Assembly (NCBI GenBank): GCA_006386115.1
Contig: VFIW01000061.1
Location: 1-64,000, forward strand
Direction of reading: 5' to 3'
Length of the DNA stretch: 64,000 bases
Origin: Globisporangium splendens
Taxonomy: Eukaryota > Oomycota > Peronosporomycetes > Pythiales > Pythiaceae
The notes beneath the pieces were generated by a model, which saw nothing but the letters and a program-made list of their open reading frames with translations, searched no databases and was not told the origin of the DNA. The position numbers and the translations under genes were made by a program. The number at the start of each line of letters is the position of its first letter. Within the stretch, counting starts at the first letter, position 1. Below, piece after piece: positions 41,636 to 52,883 of this stretch.

Positions 41636-41801
41636 AAACAAATGTTGAGCTTGGTTGATGACTCCAAAGCTTACTCGACAGGTAGTCTAAACGATAGGCT
41701 ACTTATCATTAAGAAAAATAAGCTCAGCTTTTCATGGGTACTTACTACAACACTCACATCAGAATACATTCATTACTTGTGGAGCTGCACACACACTGGG
41801 C

Positions 41802-43318
41802 TCAGTTTGGTATCGAGTTTTCTGGCTCGGTGAACAGCCACTGCTCAAAAGACTGAAGCACCGAAGGCGTTTTCTGGAGCTTTGGACGAACGCTTTTCTT
41901 CGCCCGTCTCTTCTCAATTGGCTGCTGCTTGAACGGGTAACTTACTTGTCCTTGGCTCACGGGAATAGTTCCAAACGGCTGTGGCGCTACGGACGGAGAT
42001 GGGGATGCGGAAGACGAAGGAAGCAGCCAATTTGTCAGCTTCTCTGTAAATGTGACAGGAGTTGGAGCTGGACCTGGATCACTCACGGAAGTTCGTTGCC
42101 GTTTCGCACGATGCATGTCACTTGCTATTGGTTCACCGGAAGTCATTGGGACATCAATGAACTCGCGCTTGCGTGCTGCTTGGAAGGGAAACGTCGCCAC
42201 CGCATCAAATCGCGTTGAATGCGCTCGCTGGGCAGTGGCTTGGACGCTAACTTCTTTTCCTTTCAAGTGATTTACTGGAACCTAATGCACACATCATTGC
42301 AGTTAGTCCAAGATATGTCATTGCTCAGTGCTCGTCATAAATAAAACCTACATATCGCTCAGAAGAAGAAAATGCCTGGTTAGTGAACTGCCGCTGGCGT
42401 TCGAGAAAAGTGTGAAGCTCTCGAAGCTGGTTTTGCAGCAGCTCCACGTCCAGCTCGGTAGCAGAAATCTGTCAAATGGAGCCAAAGTACATAATCAGCA
42501 TACTTGCTGGATCGCATGAAAGAACAATTTATGTCAAGTACCTTGGAGCGGTTGAAGCGGCAACTTAGCAACAGCTCACTGACAGAAGCTTGGTTGTCTT
42601 TCGATAGAACATGCCATTTCTCCAGCAAGCGCTGATCTTGCAGATGCAAAAGGGGGATCTGAAGCGATCCTACGAGCAAATCATGCCCAACCTACACTCA
42701 AATAAAAGCACAACTGGTCAGTCTTTGGGATCTGGAAGGAAAACATCTTTGCAGGCTCACGAGTTGGACATACTCGCTCTTCTTGCATAACTTCAACCAT
42801 CAGACAGGCGCCGACATGAGCGACAGACTCAAACACCAAAGTTTCCTGCCAGCTATACACACCAAAGTACATGGGTCATTGCGATGCATGAACTTGGGGC
42901 TTCGTCGCTGTTGAGAATCTCGTTGGAGTCGAACGTACCAGGGAGTATATTGGATCCCACGCTTTTTTGTACTAAGCTTTGCTCTATTTACCGTTGCCGA
43001 TTGCGGCTCCAACCATGCTTGCACGTACGTCATCTTGCCTGTTCAGCGCACGTTAGAATAAGAGCAGCCCAAGAATAACTATAACTGTGATCAAGCAATC
43101 GTACCTGATAAAAACCCGGAACTGTACAACATATTTCTCCCGCCGACGACCTTCACCTCCAAGACTGCAACGCTTTGACCAGTTGCAAGATCTTCATCGA
43201 TACCGAGGGTTGAATTATACTGCTGTTGTGTCTGCAGCACGCGTAGCTCGGCGCACTTGGCGTCATGAGTTTGCTGCAAGCGTGCAATGCGGGTCTCGAC
43301 ATTCTCGACTGCGCTCAT
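41802..43318 (-). CDS. C2-domain protein with basic C-terminal region
   Basis: Six exons (transcript order): 43318-43105, 43038-42939, 42852-42774, 42691-42542, 42468-42352 and 42281-41802, each with GT-AG borders and compatible phase, 379 aa. It begins with a short coiled coil (VENVETRIARLQQTHDAKC). A C2 domain spans residues ~50-170: VAVLEVKVVGGRNML, a KMTYVQAWLEPQSATVNRAK strand, the YTPCWQETLVFES turn (equivalent to NPxWNExFxF), and VGSLQIPLLHLQDQ with EKWHVLS. Typical Ca2+-coordinating aspartates are not evident, so lipid or protein binding may be Ca2+-independent. After a second helix (LLQNQLRELHTFLERQRQF) the tail is basic with KRRAKKSVRPK, a possible nuclear signal. Role unknown. Confidence 0.8.
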
Positions 43319-44177
43319 GGTGACAAAGCAGATTTGATAATGATAGCACTAGACTAGCGCCTTTGCGGTCTCTTCCACGACAACACTGAAGCGCTGGCGG
43401 ACGCTGCTGGCACTGCAATCCGGATAGGTCCAAGTGTCGAGCCTGCTGTCAAAATAAAAAACTGGACCTGTGGCTCGATTGCAAGATTCAAGACTGTCGG
43501 TGCAGGGAAAAGCGCCAACAAGAGGAGGAGAATGGCGGTGCTGCTGGCTCGCAGGTCGGATGGTGCGCTGACGCGTTTGCGCTGAGAATCTCCGGCGCAC
43601 ACAAGAGAGAATGAAGAGGACGGGTGGAGCTCTTGGAGGAGCCAGGATCGGACGAGGATTGCTGCTGGTCTTGATCAGTGTGAGCACGCATCAACGAAAA
43701 CGACCATCACTCCGATCGCATTCGCGCTGGACTTTCACGAAAGAGAAAACCTCGATATCGCGAGTGCATTTCCAATCTGGATAAAACCTCGATATTTTGA
43801 GATAACTTGTTCGGCACAAATAAACACGCTCACAAGTGGTGATTGGCTTAAAATGAAGGAGAGTGGTGCAGAATCTGCACTGCAGATGGATAAAGTTGTC
43901 AATTCACTGTTTCATTCGCTGAAAATGTCTATTTGCTGAAGCATGATATTACAGGATAAAAATCGAAAGAGATGGCTTTGATTCGCTTGAAAGAGTAGGA
44001 ACCCTGTCGATTGGGCGAAATGCGAGTCTGCTGCAAAAACATGGAGACCAAAAGAGTCCTCTATTGGGAGTGGAGAGGTCGGGGGGTGGGCAGCGAGGGG
44101 CGGTTGTGCGCGACGGCATTCTCGTGGGCCACTCGTAACAGCAGCCCGCAGTAAAGAAGCAAGCCACGCCAGTCACC
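43319..44177. other. Intergenic, divergent promoters
   Basis: About 0.86 kb between the C2 gene and COX6B. No supported gene or clear core-promoter match. Confidence 0.6.
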
Positions 44178-44692
44178 ATGCCAGCCGGAGAACTCAAGAC
44201 CACGCCTTTGGACTCCCGTTTCCCAAACACCAACCAGGCCCAACACTGCTGGTATGTGCGCCATACGTAGCATAGGAGGCGCGTGCTCGTTTTGTAGTGT
44301 TGAAAGGGGACCACAGTGGTGTGCGACTCGTTGGGAGAGACCCGCGTTCTGGTGGTGTCATTTTGGCGGTGATTTGCTCACATGTATGCATCTGTCTGTC
44401 TGCCTACAGGACTCGCTACAATGAGTACGTGCTGTGCTTGAAGAACAACGACGGCGACGACGATGCGTGCAAGAAGTACTACCAGTTCGCCGCCTCGATC
44501 TGCCCTTCGTCCTGGGTACGTTGCGAACTGCTGTGGATGCGCCATAGACATGCGCCATATTGTTATGTTGAGCCTGAAGGGTAAAGTAATAATTCTAACG
44601 TTGCTTCTGGTGTATGTGTCGTGCAGGTGGAACGTTGGGAAGGCGAGCGTGAAGAAGGCACCTTCGCTGGCGTGCAATTCCCAAAGAACTAA
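44178..44692 (+). CDS. COX6B: Cytochrome c oxidase subunit 6B
   Basis: Three exons, 44178-44251, 44410-44515 and 44627-44692, 81 aa. The protein begins MPAGELKTTPLDSRFPNTNQ, then the COX6B twin-Cys motif: Cys24-x9-Cys34 and Cys45-x10-Cys56 (CWTRYNEYVLC ... CKKYYQFAASIC), and ends with PSSWVERWEGEREEGTFAG. It is a nuclear-encoded subunit on the intermembrane-space face of complex IV, imported by the MIA40 disulphide relay, so no presequence is expected. Length and motif spacing are standard. Confidence 0.95.
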
Positions 44693-45461
44693 ATGGACGG
44701 CGTTGACGGTTGAGAAAGCAAGAGAGATAACGAAGCAGTCCGACGGATCTAGTGTATTTGGAAGGCGACATTGACGCGCCGGTGCCCACAGTCGAGTCTC
44801 TCTCTCTGTCGTGTACAGAGAGGGACTCATTTGTGCTGCTCCGTGGCATATTTGTCAGCAAAAAATACATGCATCCCACCGCCATGATCGCTCTTGTGTT
44901 TCCAACGTCCTCGTCGATTCTGGATCTACTTTCCCCAAGATGAAGCAACAGCACACACACACACACATAAAAAATCACAAACAAGTCAAAAAAGTAGTTT
45001 AATGGAACCTCATGGGGGCATTTTGTTTTCTACTTAATGCGTCCACGAGGCTATTTGGATCATGTCACTGCGATGCCTTCCTTGCCTGTTTGTTCCATTT
45101 CGATCTTCAAATACTGCGATTCTTTTCCCACTTACGCTTATTTGGCCATGCCTACATGATTCCCTTGCTTCTCCCTTTATGGGTCCACCATAGGGTTGCA
45201 TTCACGCATTCGCATTCGCAAACCCCTAGGATCCATGTTCCAGTCATTTTCCTATTGACCGCCATTCACGCAAGCCGCATTCGGTATCCAAGAGACAAAG
45301 TGCACACACGCGCTTTCGAGTCTCTTTCTCCAGCCACGATACTGCGCCCCACTGCCCGCCGCGCGCACCTGCACTGCCGTCGCAGTGCCTCCTCAACCTT
45401 CGCCTCCATCACCGCCAGTCAACGCCTCAGCAGCGCCGTCGCAGCCACCAGATCGTTTGGC
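44693..45461. other. Intergenic or 5' leader of the next gene
   Basis: About 0.77 kb. The frame of the tRNA-ribosyltransferase is open across the second half and encodes an Arg/Ser/Ala-rich, presequence-like stretch just before the chosen ATG, so a longer start (ATG near 45153) or an unseen 5' exon is possible. Contains a (CA)n run near 44951. Confidence 0.5.
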
Positions 45462-46760
45462 ATGAGCTCGTCGCCTCCTGTCTCGTCGCCTTCCCACAAG
45501 AAGCTCAAGACGGATGAAGAAGCCGCCTCTGCCAGTAGCAGCGCGCCTGCGTCGTTCAAGAAGATGCCGAGCGCGCTGTCGCTGAAGATCGTCGGACGCC
45601 ACCATCGCGCGCGCGCGAGTGTGCTCACGCTGCCGCACGGTGACGTGCGTACACCCGTGTTCATGCCCGTGGGCACGCAGGGGGCGATCAAGGGGCTCAC
45701 GCCGGAGCAGATGGCGAGCGAGCCGATCTCGTGCGAGATCCTGCTCGCCAACACATACCACTTGGCGTTGCGCCCCGGCACGGACCTGCTCGACGAGATT
45801 GGCGGGATCCACGAGTTCATGCAGTGGCCGAACAACGTGCTCACGGACTCGGGCGGCTTCCAGATGGTGAGTCTGTCGAAGCTGTGCGAGATCACGGAGG
45901 AAGGCGTGACGTTCGAGTCGTTCGTGGACGGCAGCAAGATGCTGCTCACGCCTGAGATGTCCATCCAGCACCAGAATAAGATCGGCTCGGACATCATCAT
46001 GGCGCTCGATGACGTGGTCTCGAGCGTCGCGGACGACGACGCGCGCTTCAAGGAGGCGACGTTCCGCACGATCCGGTGGATCGACCGCTGCATGGCCGCA
46101 CACGCGCACCCGGAGCGCCAGAACCTCTTCGGCATCGTACAGGGAGGCCTCGACGTCTCGGATGGCGGGCTGCGCGACCAGTGCCTCGACGAATTCATCA
46201 AGCGCGACCTGCCTGGCTACGCCATCGGAGGCTTAGCTGGCGGTGAATCGAAAGACGCGTTCTGGCGCGTCGTCGCCAAATGTGCCAAGCGGCTGCCGGA
46301 GAACAAGCCGCGCTACGTCATGGGCGTCGGGTACCCGCTGGATCTGGTCGTGTGCTCGGCGCTGGGCGTCGACATGTTCGACTGCGTGTACCCGACGCGC
46401 ACGGCGCGGTTCGGCACGGCGATCGTGGCGTCGGGGCTGCTCAAGGTCAAGGCCGCGCAGTTCGAGAACGACGAGCGACCCATCGACGAGACGTGCGAGT
46501 GCTTTGTCTGCAAAAAGTACACGCGCGCGTACCTGCGACTGATGCTCAAGAAGGAGGAGGCGGGCATCGGCGCGCAGCTCATCACGTACCACAACGTGAC
46601 GTACATGCTCACGCTCATGCGCAAGCTGCGCCAGTCGATCATCGACGGCAACTTTGAGCACTTTGTGCAGCAGTTCATGCTGCAGCAGTTCCCGACCAGA
46701 GAGTACCCGCAGTGGGCCGTCGACGCGCTCACAGAGGCGCAGATCGAGCTGCTTTACTAG
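45462..46760 (+). CDS. QTRT1: Queuine tRNA-ribosyltransferase catalytic subunit
   Basis: Intronless, 432 aa from the ATG at 45462; about 35 N-terminal residues precede the TGT core. Catalytic Asp129 lies in LTDSGGFQM and the nucleophile Asp307 in MFDCVYPTRTARFG. A QGG loop (GIVQGGLD) and GYAIGGLAGGE bind substrate. The zinc site is Cys345, Cys347 and Cys350 (CECFVC) with His377 (TYHNVT). The enzyme swaps guanine 34 for queuine in tRNAs with GUN anticodons and in eukaryotes pairs with QTRT2 at mitochondria or in the cytosol. Upstream in-frame sequence could encode a mitochondrial targeting extension. Codon use is strongly GC-biased, higher than in neighbours. Confidence 0.94.
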   Translation: MSSSPPVSSPSHKKLKTDEEAASASSSAPASFKKMPSALSLKIVGRHHRARASVLTLPHGDVRTPVFMPVGTQGAIKGLTPEQMASEPISCEILLANTYHLALRPGTDLLDEIGGIHEFMQWPNNVLTDSGGFQMVSLSKLCEITEEGVTFESFVDGSKMLLTPEMSIQHQNKIGSDIIMALDDVVSSVADDDARFKEATFRTIRWIDRCMAAHAHPERQNLFGIVQGGLDVSDGGLRDQCLDEFIKRDLPGYAIGGLAGGESKDAFWRVVAKCAKRLPENKPRYVMGVGYPLDLVVCSALGVDMFDCVYPTRTARFGTAIVASGLLKVKAAQFENDERPIDETCECFVCKKYTRAYLRLMLKKEEAGIGAQLITYHNVTYMLTLMRKLRQSIIDGNFEHFVQQFMLQQFPTREYPQWAVDALTEAQIELLY

Positions 46761-47146
46761 CGCATTAGCATAGAGAGACAAGAAAAAGCATAAGAACATT
46801 GTCGTTGTTGTGCGACTTATTGAAAATGCAATAGAAAGAAAATGAAAACACACGAGATGCACGCCACAGAATACATTGGAGTAAAAGAGAAGCATGCGCA
46901 GAGAGAAGAAGAGACTATACAAGCACATACACAGACAAATACACACATAGAGATGCAAGGCGCCAGCGTTGGCTGTGTCCATATTTACACACCCGAACTG
47001 CCCTCGCATTTCCATCCCTTGAAAGGTATAGAATGGCTTTTGCTGTCGTATATCCACCGAGTCCTTCACTTTAATATTGTACAAGCGTTTTCGTCACTTC
47101 CGTCGATTTCCAAAACGCACGTCGCAGGAAGAAGGCATTTGCGCCT
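46761..47146. other. Intergenic between convergent genes
   Basis: About 0.39 kb, AC/AG-rich with CACA runs. No gene. Confidence 0.6.
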
Positions 47147-49429
47147 TTAGAATCGCTGACCCTGATGATTGTTGCTGTTCATGGCATCCATGGCGGAGAG
47201 CTGGATCTGGTGCATTGGGTGAAGGTGGTGCTGCTGCGAGGGTGGTTGTTGACTTGGATGTTGGTGGTGGTGCTGCATGAGACCAAACGGGCTCACATGA
47301 GCGGGACCAGACTGATGTGGCTGCTGCGGTGCGTGCATGTAGTGGTGCTCCCATACTGCAGAGAGACCTGGACCTTGCGGCTCTGCAACAGACGATGACT
47401 GCGACGAAAGCTGATCATCCAGCGCGGCACTTTCAAGCAGCACGTCGATGTAATCCTTCTGCTGCGTGCCATGTTGCGGCTGTTGATGGTGCGGATGCTG
47501 CTGGAAGCCACTGTTAGGCTGCTGTTGGTGCTGCTGGTGAGGATGCTGTTGTTGTTGTTGTTGCAGACTATGCATCTTCATTGGGTGGTTGCTGAGTTGC
47601 GCCGAGTTGGTGGCATAGTCGATGATCGGGATCCCATCAAAGGGTGGCATCCCATTTCCAGCATTGCTGCCGTCTCCAGCAAATTTGTACGGCATCATCA
47701 TCATTAGGTTTTGATCTTTCTGCCCACTGCCAGAGTCGTGCTGTGGCTGTGGCGCGTGCTGGTAGCAGTTGTTGCTGGAGGGAGATATCCAAGTCGCAGA
47801 TGACTGCAACGGTCCGGAAAGATCGCTCATGTCCATTGACGAGTCATTCATATCACTCTTCATCGATGAGGACGCAAACTGGTAGAGTCCGCTGCCAGCA
47901 TTACCAACACCATGATGCAGATGCTGCTGTTGCTGGCGATGATGATAGGCGTTCTGCATCAACATTTCGGATGTCACAGGCACCACTGGAGACGCATCTT
48001 GCCTCAGCGAGTCCGAGGGACCCATTCGGAGACTTCCGAAATGCCCCGTCTTGCCGTCCAGGGCACTGAAATCCGGCGCGAAAAGTTGATTGCCCTTGCG
48101 GTCTTTCAGACTCGGCGGCAGCATCACGTGCGGAAGACTCTTTCGCTTGGCACGGGAGGGCTGTCGAAGCGCGAGATCTTTCATGTCCATTCCCTTCTGT
48201 GCTTGCAACTCGAGCTCCAGATCAATGGTACCAGCGCGCTTTCGGTTCGTAAGTCCACCAACACCGGGGTGATCCAGCGCCGCAGAGAGCGCCAAGGTTC
48301 CCGTGGAATGTCGTCGCATCGCCAGCTCTCTCGCTTCAATTCCTTTGATCTTGACGGTCGAGTTAGCTCGAAATCTTCTACTGTTGAGTGCCGCTTTGGC
48401 TGGTGCACTTGGCGGTACCTTGGTCGCATTTTTGCTTGTGTTGCTATTGCCGTTGGCGTCACCACTGGAAAAAGTACTGACAGCAGCAGCACCGTCTGCA
48501 GGAGTGGCTGACCCACCAACACCAATATTCCCTCCAGAGCTGCTTGTCGGTGCTCCAATTGGTCCTAATCTCTCTTTGCGCTTGATCAGCTTCATCTTGT
48601 CCTTCTCACCACGCAGGAAGAACGGATGGCTGAACGTACAGATGTTGGTCTGCGTCTTGGTCCACTTCTTGAAGCCAAAGTAGTTGAGTTGTCGCTGGAA
48701 GCTGGACACTTTGTTGTGCTTGAAATACTTGGGCAGGATCAACTCGGCGAGTTCATCCGGTTGACGGATCTGGAAGGCAGTGCCGTTGTGCGACCACGCA
48801 ATGATCTCACAGGCCTCGACTTCCAGTATCTGGTACAGAAACCGAAGAAACTTGGGCACACCGACGTTGCGTCTCCGAATGACAGGAACTCCACAAGATA
48901 TTGCGGCCGAAGCGTCACTAGCGACGGTCGCTCCAAATTTGAACTGGTTGTCGTTGGTGGTGCCTTGAGAAACCGGTTTCCGCGTCTTGTTGCCGTTGAC
49001 CTGCGCGTCCAGTTCGTTGTTGTCGATCATGCCGTCGTCGTCGTCATTGGCTTCGTCTTCGTCTTCATCTTCTTCATCATCCTCGTCCTCTTCCTGATTG
49101 TCATTGTTGTCGTCGTCGTCTTCTGGCTCTTGGGCTTCTCCATTCTGATTACTACTCTCGACTGTTCTTCGCTGCTGCAGCTGCTTGAGCTCCTGGTGGG
49201 TCTGCGCCAGATGCGACGCCTCGAAAGATACCAAAGTGGGCTTTGTGCCATTGCCACTGCTACTGTTGTTATTGGCGACTGAGGGCACGCGGAAACGCGC
49301 CGCCGCGGACGGCAGCTGCGCCATGGCGAACGCGTTCGCAGTGGCCCCACTGCCCACAGAAGAAGACGACGATGCCGACGGCATGGCGCTGCTCGAGGAC
49401 GGCGGCAGGATCGTGGGGGGCGCCTGCAT
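47147..49429 (-). CDS. Heat shock factor-type transcription factor
   Basis: Intronless, 760 aa from the ATG at 49429 (MQAPPTILPP). Residues ~101-134 are very acidic (Asp/Glu/Asn). The HSF DNA-binding domain spans ~191-285: VPKFLRFLYQILE, IIAWSHNGTAFQI, LPKYFKHNKVSSFQRQLNYFGF and TFSHPFFLRGEKD. The helix-turn-helix recognition segment is intact. A clear heptad HR-A/B oligomerisation region is not obvious. The C-terminal half is low-complexity with Gln/His runs and Met/Ser patches, plausible activation regions. HSF families are expanded in oomycetes, so this may be a paralog rather than the sole stress HSF. It is divergent from the CDT2 gene, with 1.36 kb between. Confidence 0.92.
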   Translation of the reverse strand: MQAPPTILPPSSSSAMPSASSSSSVGSGATANAFAMAQLPSAAARFRVPSVANNNSSSGNGTKPTLVSFEASHLAQTHQELKQLQQRRTVESSNQNGEAQEPEDDDDNNDNQEEDEDDEEDEDEDEANDDDDGMIDNNELDAQVNGNKTRKPVSQGTTNDNQFKFGATVASDASAAISCGVPVIRRRNVGVPKFLRFLYQILEVEACEIIAWSHNGTAFQIRQPDELAELILPKYFKHNKVSSFQRQLNYFGFKKWTKTQTNICTFSHPFFLRGEKDKMKLIKRKERLGPIGAPTSSSGGNIGVGGSATPADGAAAVSTFSSGDANGNSNTSKNATKVPPSAPAKAALNSRRFRANSTVKIKGIEARELAMRRHSTGTLALSAALDHPGVGGLTNRKRAGTIDLELELQAQKGMDMKDLALRQPSRAKRKSLPHVMLPPSLKDRKGNQLFAPDFSALDGKTGHFGSLRMGPSDSLRQDASPVVPVTSEMLMQNAYHHRQQQQHLHHGVGNAGSGLYQFASSSMKSDMNDSSMDMSDLSGPLQSSATWISPSSNNCYQHAPQPQHDSGSGQKDQNLMMMMPYKFAGDGSNAGNGMPPFDGIPIIDYATNSAQLSNHPMKMHSLQQQQQQHPHQQHQQQPNSGFQQHPHHQQPQHGTQQKDYIDVLLESAALDDQLSSQSSSVAEPQGPGLSAVWEHHYMHAPQQPHQSGPAHVSPFGLMQHHHQHPSQQPPSQQHHLHPMHQIQLSAMDAMNSNNHQGQRF

Positions 49430-50787
49430 CCCTTCAAGACCAAAAGTGGCACTGCACTTCCAAAAAAGAGGCGCCCACAGAAAAGCAAAACGAAAAACCC
49501 GTTGCGGTCGGGTGGGTTTTGCCTGAATACCCGTGGGTTCGACATACCGAAACGTAGAAAGAAAGAAAGAAATGAATAACGGGCAGTGGGATCCGGGTCG
49601 GAACCCGGTGGGTGGCGGCGTCTCCTGGAACGCCCTTTTTTCTTTCTGCAAATGGACCATTGCCGACCTGTTTAGTTCACGAGACCTTTATAAAATTATG
49701 GTGTCTCACTAAAATGGCTACATGCAACCTTTGAATAGCACAGACGAGCAGTTTCTAACGGTGAAACGTATTATACAAGGCGAAGAGACATACAGCGGAG
49801 AGAAAGCCGATGTCAAACTAAAAAGCTTTTTTGGGGGCACGTTCCACAGAGGATGAGGATGCGCGTGCAAATGCAATTTGGTGTGTCCGAGATTACGTGC
49901 TGCCTCAGACTGCAGACGATGCGCCTCGGTGGGTGTGCGTGTGTGCACTTTTGCCTCGTACGCATGCGCCACTCATTCAAGGCGGGAAGCGCGATTGTGC
50001 ACTTGGTGTCGCACTCGCACATCATGTGGGCGAGACGCTGAGCTCATTGCCTGTCTCGGGCACGGCCAGCGAAAATCAGGCGCGAGAGTGGCCTCACGCT
50101 TACTGTAGGCGCGCATTCAACGGAACGGAATGTGAGGTAGGGAGAGTCAGAGTGAGTGACGCTAGCGGACACGGAAAATGGAAGGCACGCCACAACCGCA
50201 CACTCGCGACAGATCGGCTCGCGCACTCACTCACAACTCGACGCGGAACGGACGGCCGGCATTCGAAGTAGGTATATTTACATAAGAATCATCCTCCCCA
50301 TGAAGAAGCACGTCTCTACCAGGCAGTACTCGCAGACGCACGCCCTCTCTCCATGGAACCTTCCGCATCTTCATGTAAGCAATGCCCCAATGGCGCATGA
50401 GCAGCAACAATACAGTCAGGGGTGTAGTGCCACTCTTACTCACTCACTGACTCGCTCTATCTGTAGGTCTCTCTTGCGGGGCTGCTCCACATGACACTCG
50501 CAGAGCACCTGGCAGCAGTAAACTCAATGAAGGAGCCTCTGGGTGGCAATAGCCACGTGAGCCACCCGACCTTAGTCTCTCTCTACTACTTCCACGTTGA
50601 AGTTCCCAGCTGACCCGTTCAGAAATCAGCCGATGATCACTGATTTAGGTGAGACGGCAATCATTTCCATCCATTTATAGTCTCCACCTTATTTTAGGAA
50701 GAAACCTGCATTTTGACTCAGGAAATAGTGTGGTGTACGTAATGAGGACGACATGTCACAAACAGTGTGGCAAGAAGCTCAATCGAA
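49430..50787. other. Intergenic, divergent promoters of HSF and CDT2 genes
   Basis: About 1.36 kb. Short frames only. A TCATTTCC...CATTTA element around 50660 resembles the oomycete Inr/FPR with an enlarged spacer and may serve the CDT2 gene. Confidence 0.5.
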
Positions 50788-52740
50788 ATGGGACCAAAGG
50801 CAGCGGGAATGGCGGAGAACCTCGCACTCCACGTGCAGCGGCTTCAGCTCGGCGCAGCGGGGGGACATCATCGCCGTCGCGCACGTAGAGCGGACCTGTC
50901 GATTACCCCAGCAGCTCCTGCAGTGACAACGAGAGCTACACACGGAGTCACGCAGCAACAGACGGAGATCCGCGAGCTGCTGTTGCCGGCGTTCGAGAGC
51001 TCGGATCACACGACGTTCCTGCTGCAGAGCGAGAATGGAGATCCTGCGCCTGGGTTCCAAGTGGCGTACGGCAATGCGCTCCACTCCGGCGCGCATCTCC
51101 TGGCTGTGGTGGACGAAGAAGGCGTGGTGTCCATCATTGACACGTCGCAGCACGGTCAATACAGCGAGCAACCCATCCAGCCAAGATCGTCAATACTGGG
51201 TATGCATCCTTTGATCCGCCCTCAGTCAGCATTTCTGTGTGTATGTGGTGGTAGCTCGAGGCTGATGGGCACTTGTATCGCTATTTGACAGAATCCGCGC
51301 AGTGCAGATGGATCGCGCACAGGAATGCCGTGTTCGACGTGATTTGGTCGCACGATGACCGTCAGCTGCTGACGGCGTCAGGCGATCTGTTTGTGAGCGG
51401 ATGGGATGTGGAGACCCAGCGGTCCGTGTTCAAGCTGCAGGGTCACCAGATGAGTGTCAAGTGCGTGCGCCAAGTGCCCGCGCAGGCGTATCTCTTCGCG
51501 TCTGGCGCGAGAGATGGCAACGTGCTGATTTGGGATACACGCACCAATGGGAAGCCTGTAGCAAACCTCGAAAATGTGCACAGCACACCGGAGCAGGTCG
51601 TGAATCCATCAAATCCGACCACATTTACGTCTCCACCGAGTGCGCGCAAGCGCCGCAAGCCACCCATTGCGGTGGCGCCGCGCAGTGTTACGTGCATCGA
51701 GTTTGGCGCAAACGGCCACGAACTCGTGACGGGCGGCGCCGTTGACAGCGTCGTCAAGTTTTGGGACGTGCGTCGCCTGACGACCTCGGATCATTTCAAG
51801 CCGACAGCGTTCTCAACTCGTCCCGTGCGCACGATCTCGTGCTCGTCTGGCAGCGTCGTAGGCGGACGTGCGAACCACGGGATCTCGTCGCTTGCGTTCG
51901 ACCACACGAACTCCAAGCTGCTCGTGAATGTGCTCAACGATGCCATCAAAGTCATCGACATCCACGCAGCACCGGGTGCCGCGCCGATAATCGAGTGCAG
52001 TGGCCACTTGGCGACGTCGTTTTATGGTACGTGGATCTATGTTGTCAGCTTGTTTTCCCTCGTACAACTGTTTGCCTTAATCTGTTTTCTTGCTTAAACC
52101 AGTCAAAGCAGCTTTCAGTCCGGAGAGCGACTTCATCATTGGTGGGTCCGCAGATGGAGCCGCGTACATCTGGAACGCGACCACCACCAAGAGTGACAAC
52201 ACGTCGTCTCGCAGTCCTCGTGTCGCGCTCAAAGGACACACGAGCGACGTGAACGGCGTCGCGTGGCACAAACACGACTTCACCAAAGTTGCGACGTGTT
52301 CCGACGACGGCACCGTGCGTTCCTGGAGCCTGCATCGGTCTCGCCACAGCGATGACAAGGCTAGAAAAGCTAGAGACGCCAAGCGGTTTGCCTTGGTTCA
52401 GGACGCTGATGGCGTCTCCTGGAGCAACTGGCAAGAGTTTTGCGCGCAGCCGGACGGCTTTGCGTACACCACGAGGACAACACCACATTCTGCTGCTGAG
52501 GAAAATCAAGACGTTTCGATGGACGTGGAGGACGACGGTGATGCGCGCGAACAAGCCACCCCCGTACGGAAATCGCCGTTTCTTGCTCGCCGCAGTGGCG
52601 ATTTGCATCGTCGACGGCAACAAGATGCCGTGGCAGCGGCGCAAGTGACGCCACCACCACAGAGAAGAAGGTCACCAGCTCCAGGACGACGGCCCGCGCC
52701 ATCGCCTCCGCAGACGCTGCTGGACTTTTGGAGACGATGA
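50788..52740 (+). CDS. DTL: CRL4 substrate receptor CDT2/DTL (WD40 protein)
   Basis: Three exons, 50788-51199, 51292-52026 and 52103-52740, 594 aa. The WD40 propeller shows IAHRNAVFDVIWS, GHQMSVKCV...GARDGNVLIWDTR, SVTCIEF...GGAVDSVVKFWDVRR, CSGHLATSFYVKAAFSP, GGSADGAAYIWN and GHTSDVNGVAWHKHDFTKVATCSDDGTVRSW. The order and the AGAVDxxxKxWDxR and STFYVKxxxSPD-like blocks match animal DTL/CDT2. In CRL4-Cdt2, DDB1-CUL4 uses this protein to ubiquitinate PCNA-bound substrates such as CDT1. The extreme C-terminus is Pro/Arg-rich and ends PQTLLDFWRR, resembling a PIP box (PCNA-binding). An ATG at 50809 is an alternative start. Confidence 0.88.
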
Positions 52741-52883
52741 AGAACCAACCCGACTGACTGGAAACAGAAGAGATGTGCGAGCTCTTGGGAAGAGAGACGT
52801 CGCAATATGCTGTAGAATTTTGTTTTGTTTCTTTATAGGGAAACTTAGGCAGTGTGATAGGGAGTTCGACCATAGCCGCTCGC

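Noticed and set aside
42962..42982. Possible 20-nt intron in exon 2 of the C2 gene (GTAAATAG...CTTAG)
   Set aside because: Far shorter than any other intron here, and the sequence is open and fits the C2 domain when read through.
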